Shown: positions 35,098 to 43,553, counted from the first letter of the stretch. The stretch is DNA of 64,000 nucleotides from Syntrophomonas wolfei subsp. methylbutyratica (GCF_001570625.1 NZ_BBQT01000005.1:1-64000); one strand, 5' to 3'. Notes: a model not told the origin generated them from the sequence alone. A program made the numbers and translations.

Positions 35098-35541
35098 ATG
35101 GACTACCAGAATAATTTAAAGCAGCGCAAAGCTGAAATAGAGCAGGTTATTAAACAAAAACGGGATGAGCTGATTATTCCCCTGGGTGAGTGGAGTGATG
35201 AACTATCCCTTTATGACCAGCACCCGGCTGATATTGCCAGTGAGGTAACCCAAAGGGAAACCAATCTGGGTATATTGGAAATGTTGGAATATGAACTGGA
35301 GAAAGTAAATGATGCCCTGTCCCGCCTGCAAAATGGCCAGTATGGGGTTTGCGAAGCTTGCGGGCAGCAAATCGAGCCGGCTCGCCTGGAGCGCCTGGTA
35401 AATACCACTCTCTGTGCCAACTGTGCCCGGAGCCAGCAGAAGGGCTTCAAACGGCCCGCTGAGGAAGAAGTCGTAGCGGCCGGTCAGATGTCAGACCTGG
35501 GCGAAGGAATACAGGTCGCCGGTTATGAGCTTTATGAGTAG
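35098..35541 (+). CDS. TraR/DksA family zinc-finger protein (YteA-like)
   Basis: A 147-residue protein with an N-terminal helical hairpin (residues 1-80) and a four-cysteine zinc finger (CEACGQQIEPARLERLV to CANCARS) near residues 83-105. It corresponds to the YlyA/YteA group next to ileS in Bacillus. DksA relatives reach into the RNA polymerase secondary channel; in Firmicutes the group is also linked to sporulation gene control. The acidic tip needed for DksA action is not obvious. Confidence 0.85.
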   Translation: MDYQNNLKQRKAEIEQVIKQKRDELIIPLGEWSDELSLYDQHPADIASEVTQRETNLGILEMLEYELEKVNDALSRLQNGQYGVCEACGQQIEPARLERLVNTTLCANCARSQQKGFKRPAEEEVVAAGQMSDLGEGIQVAGYELYE

Positions 35542-35731
35542 GGTTGGAATGTTAATAGACTCGGACATACTGGTTCTGCTAGCTGGCACTTTAGTTAACG
35601 GTGGATTTTGGAGAGCCTGGGTGTTTTCCATATCTTGCTAAAAAACAGGAAAGAGTATATATTGATTGGTAGAGGAACATTAGGGGATGGGGATTTGGGA
35701 GCAATCATAGGAATGAAGGAGGACAGGTATA

Positions 35732-36928
35732 TTGAGAATCGGCATTTTCACTGACAGCTTTATTCCCTACACCAGCGGCGTGGTTACCTCGATTTTAACT
35801 TTCCAGAAAGAATTGAGCCGCCTCGGACACGATATCCATATCTTTGCCCCTAGCTATCCTAACTTCCAGCAGGAGGAAGAACAGGTATACCGGTTCTTTT
35901 CTCTACCGGCGCCCACCAACCCTGATTTTTCTCTGGCCATTCCTATTTATCCCGGCATGAATATGCTGGTCCGGAGGCTTGACCTGGATATTATCCATGT
36001 TCAATCACCATTTACCATGGGGCGGGTAGGTCTTCACTATGGCCGCAAGTATCACATTCCCGTAGTCTTTACCTATCATACCCTTTATGACCAATATGTT
36101 CATTATGTGCCCATTGCTCAGGATCTGGCCCGGGAAATGGCCATCAAATACAGCGTAAGCTTCTGCAACCATTGCAGCCATGTGGTAGTACCGAGCAGTG
36201 AGGTAGAGACCATACTTAAACAAAACGAGGTTAAGACTCCGCTTAGCGTAATCCCTACCGGAGTACCTCTGGATAAATTTGAATCAGGAGATAAGGAGTG
36301 GCTGCGGAGGAATTATAATATCCCCGCCGAAAACCGGGTGCTGCTTTTCGTGGGGCGACTAAGCCGGGAAAAAAATCTGGAGTTTCTCATAAAGGCCTTC
36401 CGGCAGGTAAAAGAGCGGGTAGCAAACAGCACTTTGGTTTTAACCGCCCAGGGACCCCTGGAGAGCGAGCTCAAAAAGCTGGTGCCGGAATTAGGTCTTT
36501 CGCTGGAAAGGGATGTTGTTTTTACGGGAGCCCTGCCCTTTGACACCCTGGTAAATGTTTATTACTCCGCTGATCTCTTTGTTTTTTCTTCCGTAACCGA
36601 AACCCAGGGATTGGTTCTAATTGAGGCCATGGCTGCCGGGCTTCCGGTGGTAGCGGTGGGAGCTTACGGAGTCCAGGATATGGTGGATCATGAGATAAAC
36701 GGCCTTCTAACCCCTTTGGATATAGAGGTCTTTAGCGATGCTATATCTAGCCTGCTGCTGGATAATCGACGCTATCGTCAATACCAGCTCAATGCCCGCC
36801 AAAAGGCGGAAAGCCTTTCCGCCGGCAAAATGGCCTTAAAATTGGAGCAGCTTTATCAAACCCTGTATGATCAGTCCCCTCCTCGTTATTATCGGGGGTT
36901 CGACCTGGGCAGGTGGCTGGGTTCCTAG
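35732..36928 (+). CDS. GT4 family glycosyltransferase (diacylglycerol glucosyltransferase-like)
   Basis: A 398-residue GT-B glycosyltransferase. The N-terminal half has the glycine-containing loop IGIFTDSFIPYTSGVVTSI; the C-terminal half has LLFVGRLSREKNLEFLI and the nucleotide-sugar motif SVTETQGLVLIEAMAAGLPV (EX7E type). The pattern resembles 1,2-diacylglycerol 3-glucosyltransferases that make membrane glycolipids, but the acceptor is not certain. It starts at TTG 35732 after GAAGGAGGAC. A strong terminator follows. The 190-base gap upstream shows nothing clear. Confidence 0.88.
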   Translation: MRIGIFTDSFIPYTSGVVTSILTFQKELSRLGHDIHIFAPSYPNFQQEEEQVYRFFSLPAPTNPDFSLAIPIYPGMNMLVRRLDLDIIHVQSPFTMGRVGLHYGRKYHIPVVFTYHTLYDQYVHYVPIAQDLAREMAIKYSVSFCNHCSHVVVPSSEVETILKQNEVKTPLSVIPTGVPLDKFESGDKEWLRRNYNIPAENRVLLFVGRLSREKNLEFLIKAFRQVKERVANSTLVLTAQGPLESELKKLVPELGLSLERDVVFTGALPFDTLVNVYYSADLFVFSSVTETQGLVLIEAMAAGLPVVAVGAYGVQDMVDHEINGLLTPLDIEVFSDAISSLLLDNRRYRQYQLNARQKAESLSAGKMALKLEQLYQTLYDQSPPRYYRGFDLGRWLGS

Positions 36929-36941
36929 AAGCCGAATTTGA

Positions 36942-36969
36942 GGGCCTGTTATTGACAGGCCTTTTTTTA
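36942..36969 (+). terminator. Terminator after the glycosyltransferase gene
   Basis: GGCCTGT and ACAGGCC arms around a five-base loop are followed by seven T, 15 bases after the stop codon. Confidence 0.88.
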
Positions 36970-37060
36970 TGGGGCGAACAAAGCCCGCCTTTTGCTTTGC
37001 CCCTTGCTATTATCTTGTGTTAGATTATTAAATAAAGACTTCTTTAGGAGTTGGAGCGAG

Positions 37061-38455
37061 ATGAAAAACCTGCGACTCACCCTGGCCATTATAGCCGGGA
37101 AGATATTAATCTATATAAGCCGCCTGCTGGGCCACCAGGGAACTTCTTTCCCCGGCCGGATAGCCCGTAAGATTTATCCCCGGATATTGCGAACCCTGTC
37201 CCCCAACATCCGCCGGGAGATTGTAGTAATAACCGGAACCAATGGTAAGACTACCACCAGCAACATGTTGGCGGAAATTCTAAAGCAGCAAGGCTACAGC
37301 CTGGTGCACAACCGGCTTGGAGCTAATATGCTTTCCGGAATTACTACTGCTTTTATTGAAAAGAGCGATATTCACGGCAGCAGGAAATTCGATTATGCCT
37401 TGCTGGAGACCGATGAAGCCACAGTCCCATTGCTCTTGCGGGAAACTCGGCCTCGCCTGGTTCTAATCACCAATTTCTTTCAGGATCAGTTGGATCGCTA
37501 TGGCGAAATGGATCATACCATAAAATTGATTCAAGAGGCGGTAAAGGAACAGGAAATCGAAATGTTGCTCAATGCTGATGACCCGCTGACCGCTAACTTC
37601 CAGGCTGAAACCGGGCTTAAATGCTGGTATTATGGCTTTGATGACAGTTCCTATGATGATAGCCGGAGCATGGATAGTAGAGAAGCAAGATACTGTGCCT
37701 TTTGTGGTCATCAGCTGGAATATGAGAAATATCACTATGCTCAACTGGGTCAATATAGCTGTCCTCGATGCCATAGCCGCAACCCGGAAAGGGATTTTAC
37801 CGGACAGGAACTGGAAATGAGTCCGGACATAGAATTGAAAGTGGACGGAATAGCCCTCAAAAGTCCCTACCAGGGATTCCACAATGCCTATAACATACTG
37901 GCGGCAGTTTCCCTGGCCCGCTTGTTGGGGGTGGAGGACGAAAATATTAAGAAGGCCATTGCCAGTTTCCAACCCCAGGCTGGACGGATGGAGGCTTTCT
38001 TCATAAACGGTAAAAGGGTAGTACTGGCCCTGGTTAAGAACCCGGCTGCTTTAAACCAGACCCTGGCCAGCTTGATTTATGACCCGGGTCGAAAAAACCT
38101 TTTCTTTGCTTTAAACGATAATGCTGCTGATGGTCGTGACATCTCCTGGATTTGGGATGCAGATGTGGAATTATTGGAGTACGAGAATGTGATGGTTGAA
38201 CAGATTGTTTGTTCCGGACAGAGAAGCGGCGACATAGCTTTACGCTTCAAATATGCTGGATTCCCTCAGGAAAGGATTAGAATTGAAGAAGAACTGCCGA
38301 GGGCCATTGAACTGGCAGTGCAGGGCAGCGCGGAGAGCAGTTATATACTTTGCAGCTATACCGCTCTCTTTGGTTGCCAGCGCATTCTGAGGGAGATGCA
38401 AAAGAGAAGCGGGACCGGGGAAGAAGCGGAAAAGGCTTACCAAGCCCAATCATAA
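37061..38455 (+). CDS. murT: Lipid II isoglutaminyl synthase subunit MurT
   Basis: MurT with GatD amidates the D-Glu of lipid II to iso-Gln. The 464-residue product has a Mur-ligase ATPase core (VVITGTNGKTTTSNMLAEIL), an inserted zinc ribbon (CAFC near 211 and CPRC near 234) and the C-terminal DUF1727 domain that binds GatD (NPAALNQTLASLIYDPGRK). ATG 37061 with GGAG upstream is preferred to the longer open frame. The partner gatD follows only after a 540-base gap filled by a TIR-bounded element; elsewhere the two genes are usually adjacent. Confidence 0.95.
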   Translation: MKNLRLTLAIIAGKILIYISRLLGHQGTSFPGRIARKIYPRILRTLSPNIRREIVVITGTNGKTTTSNMLAEILKQQGYSLVHNRLGANMLSGITTAFIEKSDIHGSRKFDYALLETDEATVPLLLRETRPRLVLITNFFQDQLDRYGEMDHTIKLIQEAVKEQEIEMLLNADDPLTANFQAETGLKCWYYGFDDSSYDDSRSMDSREARYCAFCGHQLEYEKYHYAQLGQYSCPRCHSRNPERDFTGQELEMSPDIELKVDGIALKSPYQGFHNAYNILAAVSLARLLGVEDENIKKAIASFQPQAGRMEAFFINGKRVVLALVKNPAALNQTLASLIYDPGRKNLFFALNDNAADGRDISWIWDADVELLEYENVMVEQIVCSGQRSGDIALRFKYAGFPQERIRIEEELPRAIELAVQGSAESSYILCSYTALFGCQRILREMQKRSGTGEEAEKAYQAQS

Positions 38456-38479
38456 GCCAAGCTTATCAATGGTTAAACG

Positions 38480-38937
38480 ATAGTTTAACAATAGTTGATT
38501 CTACTGCAAAAAGTTATAAATATTCATTAGCTTGCATAAATATACCGCTCCAGCGTCCTTAATAGCGACCGAAGGGAGCATCAGTTGTGCCCGACAGGGC
38601 GCTTCGCATGGGCAACACCTGCGGCTTGTCTCGCGGCTCAAGGGGTACCGCGCTAATCTCCCGTCCATGGGAGGCAACCTTAATAGTGACACCCTCAGGG
38701 TGGAACACCAGGCGTACCCGAAGGGTGAAGCGCTCTCGCGACCTCCTGTCGCTCGCCCCCTGTCGCCTGCTAGCCTTCGCCGGTGCAACCTTAATAGTGA
38801 CATCCGCAGGATGGAACATCAGGAGTACCCGCCGGGTGCTGCATCCATGCTTCGCCAACGCTCGCTTTGTATATTTATGCAAGCCTTATGCAACAAAAGA
38901 GGTTTTTGCAGTGGAGTCATAGTTTAACAATAGTTGA
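38480..38937. mobile_element. TIR-bounded element A between murT and gatD
   Basis: Imperfect inverted-repeat ends of about 50 bp stand at 38497-38546 and 38869-38921; both share GCTTGCATAAATATAC inside and an ACTGCAAAAA outer part. The GC-rich cargo carries three dual-hairpin modules (38557-38601, 38678-38727, 38789-38838). A 19-bp direct repeat ATAGTTTAACAATAGTTGA flanks the whole (38480-38498 and 38919-38937), like a target duplication. Open frames inside are artefacts. No transposase is encoded. Confidence 0.75.
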
Positions 38938-38996
38938 ACAATCGCTAAATTACTGTTCCGTCTCCCGACGCCTTTTTTACTAATCTGGAGGTGTAT

Positions 38997-39728
38997 ATGG
39001 CACATTTTCATTTGGCGCAACTTTATCCTAATTTAATGAACCTTTATGGCGACAGAGGTAATCTTCTCTGCCTGCAAAAACGGCTGGAATGGTACGGACA
39101 TGATTCCAGCATAGAAAATATAAATCCTGGTGATAACCTTGATTTCAAGCACATAGACCTGCTTTTTATGGGTGGAGGCTCAGAGCGGGAGCAGGAACTG
39201 GTGCTGCAGGACCTGGCCGACAAGACGGATTCTCTGATGAAGGCTATTGAGGAGGGCTTGCCCATACTGTTTATATGTGGAGCTTACCAGCTCTTGGGTG
39301 AATACTACCGTTCCCATGAGGGCAAAGAGATGCAGGGCCTGGGGCTCTTTTCTTTCTTTACCCAGGGACTTAAGGAACGGCTTACAGGCAATATTCTTAT
39401 CCAAACCACTTTAAATGGAGCGGAAGAAAGTGTGGTCGGTTTTGAGAATCATGGGGGTAGGACTTATTTCATTGATAAGCGGCTGCAAGCTTTTGGCAGC
39501 GTTATAAGAGGATTTGGCAACAACGGAGAGGACAAGCAGGAAGGAATAAGATACAAAAACCTGCTGGGCAGCTACCTGCATGGACCTCTACTGCCTAAAA
39601 ATCCAAAGGTGGCTGATTTCTTCATTAAGGCCATGGCTGAGAGAAAGGGCCTTAAGATAGAGCGTATTCTGGATGATAGCCTGGAAAACTATGCCCATGA
39701 ACAAGTAAAAAGGAAACTTATGGGATAG
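38997..39728 (+). CDS. gatD: Lipid II isoglutaminyl synthase, glutaminase subunit GatD
   Basis: A class I glutamine amidotransferase of about 243 residues that supplies ammonia to MurT. The nucleophile is C94 in LFICGAYQLLGEYY; the catalytic histidine is H195 in SYLHGPLLPKNPKVADF. ATG 38997 follows GGAGGTG. It would be the second gene of a murT-gatD operon but is separated from murT by element A, so it needs read-through or a new promoter. Confidence 0.94.
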   Translation: MAHFHLAQLYPNLMNLYGDRGNLLCLQKRLEWYGHDSSIENINPGDNLDFKHIDLLFMGGGSEREQELVLQDLADKTDSLMKAIEEGLPILFICGAYQLLGEYYRSHEGKEMQGLGLFSFFTQGLKERLTGNILIQTTLNGAEESVVGFENHGGRTYFIDKRLQAFGSVIRGFGNNGEDKQEGIRYKNLLGSYLHGPLLPKNPKVADFFIKAMAERKGLKIERILDDSLENYAHEQVKRKLMG

Positions 39729-39797
39729 AACAGAATATTTTGTACAGCTTGGGGCACAATACCAGTAAATAATAAGCATAAAAAGAGGTGTTGAGCT

Positions 39798-40811
39798 ATC
39801 AACCTGGACACAGCTTTGAAACTTTACCCATTCCCCGCCGATAGTGTTAGAAAACGGATGAGGGAAGTATTGAGTACGGGAAACCCCCAGGTGGAACCTA
39901 TAATTGATTATCTTCTGGAAAGCAGCGGTAAGATGCTGCGGCCTCGACTGCTTTACCTGGCTGCCTCACCCTATCCCCATGACCCGTTGATGGTTAGGGA
40001 TATGTGTGTAGCGGTTGAGTTGATCCACCTGGCTTCGCTGGTGCATGATGATGTGATTGACCAGGCTCTCACCCGCCGGGGACAGGAGAGCATCAACAGC
40101 CGCTATAATAATAAAACCAGCGTCCTCACCGGGGATTTGCTTTTTGCCACAGCCTTCAACTTGATCAACCAGCACCCATTTCCCCGGGTTATGGATCAGA
40201 TAACCCGGACCATCCAGTTGATGTGCCAGGGCGAAATAAAGCAGTTGTCCCTCGCCTTTGATCTAGATATCAGTGAAGAGGACTATTACGAAAAAAGCTA
40301 CAGCAAAACCGCCTGTCTTTTTGCCTGCAGTTGCCGGGTAGGGGCCTGGATCAGCAGCATGCCGGAAAAAAATGCTTCATTGTTGGAAGACTATGGTCTC
40401 TATCTAGGTTATGCCTACCAGATTATTGATGACATACTGGATCTGGTGTCAGATAGCCAGGCTTTGGGTAAACCAGCTGGAAATGACCTTAAGGAAGGCA
40501 ATATCACCTTGCCCTTGATATATGCCCTGAAAACCAAGGAATACGGGAGCTTATTAAGAAAGATACTGGCTGCAGATTACAGCCAGCTTGATACCCGGGA
40601 ACTCAAGACTATACTGCTTGACAGCGGGGCAATCGAATATGCCCGGTCCATTTCCCGGCAATTTTTGCAAAAAGCCCTGGCCAGTCTCGAATTGTTTCCC
40701 GTCGGCCCCGCCATTAAAGAAATGAAGAATATTGCGCTATTTATAATGGAGGAATACTATGCTCGCCTCAGCTACGTCAACGAAGGCGAATTGGTAAAGG
40801 TGGTTAATTGA
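39798..40811 (+). CDS. Long-chain polyprenyl diphosphate synthase
   Basis: A trans-isoprenyl diphosphate synthase with both aspartate-rich motifs: LIHLASLVHDDVIDQA (DDxxD) and YQIIDDILDLVSD. It is about 337 residues and resembles heptaprenyl or solanesyl synthase large subunits. AAAGAGGTG (39782-39790) lies seven bases before ATC 39798, which would give INLDTALKLYP; the first NTG codon in frame, TTG 39816, is 25 bases from that site. The TGA overlaps the ATG of the next gene, a YtpB-type terpene synthase, suggesting that the product is C35 heptaprenyl diphosphate. A menaquinone role is an alternative. Confidence 0.88.
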   Translation: MNLDTALKLYPFPADSVRKRMREVLSTGNPQVEPIIDYLLESSGKMLRPRLLYLAASPYPHDPLMVRDMCVAVELIHLASLVHDDVIDQALTRRGQESINSRYNNKTSVLTGDLLFATAFNLINQHPFPRVMDQITRTIQLMCQGEIKQLSLAFDLDISEEDYYEKSYSKTACLFACSCRVGAWISSMPEKNASLLEDYGLYLGYAYQIIDDILDLVSDSQALGKPAGNDLKEGNITLPLIYALKTKEYGSLLRKILAADYSQLDTRELKTILLDSGAIEYARSISRQFLQKALASLELFPVGPAIKEMKNIALFIMEEYYARLSYVNEGELVKVVN

Positions 40812-41920
40812 TGCCCGGTTTGGTCAGAAAAATCCAGGAACCTGCTCATTTACTAAAGCAGCAAGGGCTGCGGGGCGGTCGCGTGAATTTGCTCTCTCAT
40901 TATATTCTTTTTACCTTGAATCAGGTAAAAAGCCAACTAAAGGAATGGGAGCAAGAGGCCCGTCTTTGCCCTAACGAAGAGCTGAGGAAGCAGGCCTTAA
41001 GCAGTATCCAAGATAAAGGATTTCATTGCCAGGGAGGGGCATTTTTTGCCGTTCCTTACCGGGAAAAGGAGATTCTATTGTTGCGCTTGATTATTGCCTA
41101 CCAGACCTTGTGCGATTACCTGGATAATCTCTGTGATCGGGCCGGTTGCAGCGATGGCAAAGCCTTCCGCCAACTGCACCGCTCGTTGGAAGATGCTCTC
41201 AGTATGGCAGAACCAAGTATTCTACCGGACTATTATTCCTACTATCCCAGCCAGGACGATGGGGGGTATATAGAAAAACTGGTAAGAGTTTGCCAGTCCT
41301 GTGTTAGGCAACTCCCGTCTTATCCAGCGGTTTATCCGGATCTCATTCATTTGGTCCGCCTGTACATAGACCTGCAGGTAATAAAACACATCGACCCGTG
41401 GCAAAGGGAAGAGGAATTAAGGGAATGGGCGAAGAAACAGCTCTACGCCTACCCGGGGCTTTGTTGGCAGGAATTTGCTGCAGCCGCAGGTTCCACCCTG
41501 GCAGTTTTCGCCCTTTTTGGCCTGGCCTCTATCCAGGACTTACCGCCAGCAGAGAGCCGGAAAGTGGTGGAAAACTATTTCCCCTGGATATGCGGCCTGC
41601 ATATCTTGCTGGATTACTTCATTGATCAAGAAGAAGACCGCGAGGGAGGAGACCTCAATTTCACTTTTTATTATGCGGATAATCGGGAATGCATTTCGCG
41701 GCTGGAGGATTTTATTTCCCAGTCCCACGCGCAGAGTGCAAGGCTTAATGACTATGATTTTTCCCGCGTAGTGGTGGAGGGACTTCTCGCCATGTATTTA
41801 AGCGATCAGAAAATTGCCCAAAGACGGTTGCAGGCTGCCGCCCGGCAACTACTGGCAGCATCTGGCCCCAACGCGCTCAAGACCTTTCAACTCTGCCGCC
41901 TGGTAAGGAAGATTTTCTAA
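40811..41920 (+). CDS. ytpB: DUF2600 family (YtpB-like) large terpene synthase
   Basis: Homologue of YtpB of Bacillus (tetraprenyl-beta-curcumene synthase), which cyclises or converts heptaprenyl diphosphate in C35 (sesquarterpene) synthesis. The 369-residue, mostly helical protein has an aspartate motif CDYLDNLCDR near residue 105 and a second acidic motif DYFIDQEEDREGGDLNF near 275. ATG 40811 shares one base with the stop of the polyprenyl synthase gene, so the two are coupled. Confidence 0.87.
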   Translation: MPGLVRKIQEPAHLLKQQGLRGGRVNLLSHYILFTLNQVKSQLKEWEQEARLCPNEELRKQALSSIQDKGFHCQGGAFFAVPYREKEILLLRLIIAYQTLCDYLDNLCDRAGCSDGKAFRQLHRSLEDALSMAEPSILPDYYSYYPSQDDGGYIEKLVRVCQSCVRQLPSYPAVYPDLIHLVRLYIDLQVIKHIDPWQREEELREWAKKQLYAYPGLCWQEFAAAAGSTLAVFALFGLASIQDLPPAESRKVVENYFPWICGLHILLDYFIDQEEDREGGDLNFTFYYADNRECISRLEDFISQSHAQSARLNDYDFSRVVVEGLLAMYLSDQKIAQRRLQAAARQLLAASGPNALKTFQLCRLVRKIF

Positions 41921-41930
41921 AGCGAATACC

Positions 41931-42245
41931 CTGCAAAAACTAAATAATATTCATTGGCTTGTATAAATATACCACTCGCAGTCTTCGCATGGGCATCACC
42001 TGCGGCTTGTCTCGCGGCTCAAGGGGTACCGCGCTAATCTCCCGTCCTGGTCACAACCTTAATAGTGACACCCGCAGGGTGGAACACCAGGAGTACCCGC
42101 AGGGTGATAGCGCTCTCGCGACATCCTGTCGCTCGCCCCCTTTCGCCTGCTCGCCTTCGCCGGGTGCTGCATCCATGCTTCGCCAACGCTCGCTTTGTAT
42201 ATTTATGCAAGCCTTATGCAACAAAAGGGTTTTTGCAATAGAATC
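41931..42245. mobile_element. TIR-bounded element B
   Basis: Left end 41931-41973 and right end 42197-42245 match those of element A. The interior is a shortened version of the A cargo: a shared GC-rich block (about 41980-42048), one dual-hairpin module (42057-42106) and the right block (42107-42195). It lies just after the ytpB-like gene. No coding content is credible and no direct repeats were found at its edges. Confidence 0.72.
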
Positions 42246-42258
42246 AACATCTCAAGAA

Positions 42259-42288
42259 TAAAAAAGCAACCTCATTATTGGGAGGCTG
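42259..42288 (-). terminator. Terminator of the small minus-strand gene
   Basis: Read on the minus strand, GCAGCCTC and GAGGTTGC form an 8-bp stem with one G-T pair, followed by TTTTTTATT. It lies 20 bases after the stop of the 50-residue gene. Confidence 0.75.
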
Positions 42289-42307
42289 CTATGAAACGAG
42301 TGCCTTT

Positions 42308-42460
42308 TTAGATCCCCTTCTTCCATCCTTTATCCTCAGTTAAAATTCCTTCTCGACCGGCACTTTTTAGGACTGAATCATCAGAGTCATCTATTTTACT
42401 TCGTTTAGCCGTATTTTTCTTGTTGCCGGGATCAGGGGACTCTTTTTTCTCGCTATCCAC
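42308..42460 (-). CDS. Small hydrophilic protein (50 aa)
   Basis: A GTG at 42460, six bases after GGAGGTG on the minus strand, opens a 50-codon frame with a terminator after its TAA. The product is very hydrophilic and charged (VDSEKKESPDPGNKKNTAKR at the start, ending EDKGWKKGI) with no cysteine or membrane segment. The ribosome site and terminator make it a probable gene. It could be a small spore or DNA-associated protein, but I do not recognise the family. Confidence 0.65.
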   Translation of the reverse strand: MDSEKKESPDPGNKKNTAKRSKIDDSDDSVLKSAGREGILTEDKGWKKGI

Positions 42461-42614
42461 TTTATTCACCTCCCATTTTCCTGGATTGATTTGTTCCCTT
42501 CAAAAATAGTATGCAATACTAGTATTTTTTCAATTCCGAAAATATTTTTCCAACTGTGTGGAACATTAAGCTATAATTGAGCCATCCTTTGAAAAACGAA
42601 AGCGAGGGACATTT

Positions 42615-42836
42615 TTGACCGAAGGAATAATTAAACGGATTAATGAACTGGCCAAAAAGAAAAGGGAACAGGGCTTAAATCCCGAGGAATTACAGGAACA
42701 GAAGAAGCTCTACGATGTATACCTTAACGGTATCAGGCAACAGGTGAAAAGCCAATTAGAGGCTGTATCCGCTCACCCGCCCGGATGTAATTGTGGTAAA
42801 GAACACCATCATCATAATGGTGAATGCCAAAAATAA
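42615..42836 (+). CDS. DUF896 family protein with Cys/His-rich tail
   Basis: A 73-residue protein. Residues 1-50 match the DUF896 (YnzC-like) two-helix family: IIKRINELAKKKREQGLNPE then ELQEQKKLYDVYLNGIRQQV. The tail CNCGKEHHHHNGEC (four His and three Cys within 14 residues) is an addition likely to bind metal. It starts at TTG 42615 after GCGAGGGACA. Function unknown; YnzC is under SOS control in Bacillus. Confidence 0.82.
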   Translation: MTEGIIKRINELAKKKREQGLNPEELQEQKKLYDVYLNGIRQQVKSQLEAVSAHPPGCNCGKEHHHHNGECQK

Positions 42837-43039
42837 ATAGCCCTGCCATCCCTCAAAGAAACAACTTATTGGACGGAGCGGGTATAATATATGGAGAAGA
42901 TATTGTATTTACTTTATTTTGCTGGTATTATCCAGTTAAACAGAAGGGCTGTGATTATTAATAATTGAATATGCAGGGAGGATAGGTCTTTAAAGAAACT
43001 TTTCCCCTGATATTTATGCCTTAAGAAAGGAATGGTAAT

Positions 43040-43390
43040 ATGAGTGAAAATAGCGGAAGAGTTCTGGTGGAAATAATCCAGGGAACCCAAGTTCTTAGCG
43101 GCGGCTGAAGCTGCAGTGGTTGCGATTCCGCGAGTAGCTGTGGATCAGCTATTGATTATGAGGAGCAAAGCAGGAAACTTGCTGAAGCAATGAAAGGTAC
43201 TTATGGGGACAAGGTTGAAGTCAAATATGTAGATACGGATAAAACCGGCTTTGATAATTATCCCCTGGTTCGCCGGGTTCTTCAGATGGGTTATACTTTT
43301 CCCATAACCCTTATAAATGGTGAACCGAAATTTGCTGGCGGGATAATGGAGAGGGAAATAAACAACATTGTTGATGAGCTGATTAAATAG
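43040..43390 (+). CDS. Probable selenoprotein, thioredoxin-fold, with in-frame UGA
   Basis: Reading from ATG 43040 (AGAAAGGAA seven bases upstream), codon 23 is TGA (43106-43108) and the same frame continues to TAG at 43390, giving 116 residues if UGA is read as selenocysteine (U). The local motif is SGGUSCSGCDSASSCG right after the first strand RVLVEIIQG, the usual place of a redox CxxC. Downstream, VEVKYVDTDKTG, the proline-containing TFPITLINGEPKFAGG and a last helix fit a small thioredoxin-like fold, with similarity in layout to the YuzD family. A hairpin at 43109-43139 could serve as SECIS, and a terminator follows. The alternative, a nonsense mutation, would leave only residues 51-116 translatable from ATG 43190 without a clear ribosome site. 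Confidence 0.72.
43109..43139 (+). promoter_or_regulatory. Candidate bacterial SECIS hairpin
   Basis: Directly after the UGA, AGCTGC pairs with GTAGCT (one G-U). Inside, TTGCG pairs with CGCGA around an ATTC loop, and a GGTT step precedes the upper stem, as in the E. coli fdhF SECIS (GGTTGC). The apical loop lies about 17-20 bases after the UGA, close to the distance in fdhF. The fold was drawn by hand, not computed. Confidence 0.5.
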
Positions 43391-43403
43391 GAGTATCGGC
43401 TAA

Positions 43404-43428
43404 AACAGGGGAAGTCCCCTGTTTTTTT
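43404..43428 (+). terminator. Terminator after the selenoprotein gene
   Basis: AACAGGGGA and TCCCCTGTT arms with a two-base loop are followed by seven T; it starts 14 bases after the stop codon. Confidence 0.9.
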
Positions 43429-43553
43429 ATGCCTGCCCCGGTATGTGAATTGATAGCCAGGTCCATAAGCGTCTGGAATATTACACCTGTACCCTCCTGC
43501 TTGGATGTGGTAAAATCCTTGATAAATACGCACCAATGAAGGGGGTAGCAATA

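Noticed and set aside
38532-38927. Several overlapping open frames on both strands inside element A (also 41959-42261 in B)
   Set aside because: They arise from GC-rich repeats without stop codons, lack ribosome sites and are not conserved between A and B copies.
42891-42962. 25-codon ORF starting at ATG near 42891
   Set aside because: The ATG overlaps a TATAAT-like box and has no ribosome site.
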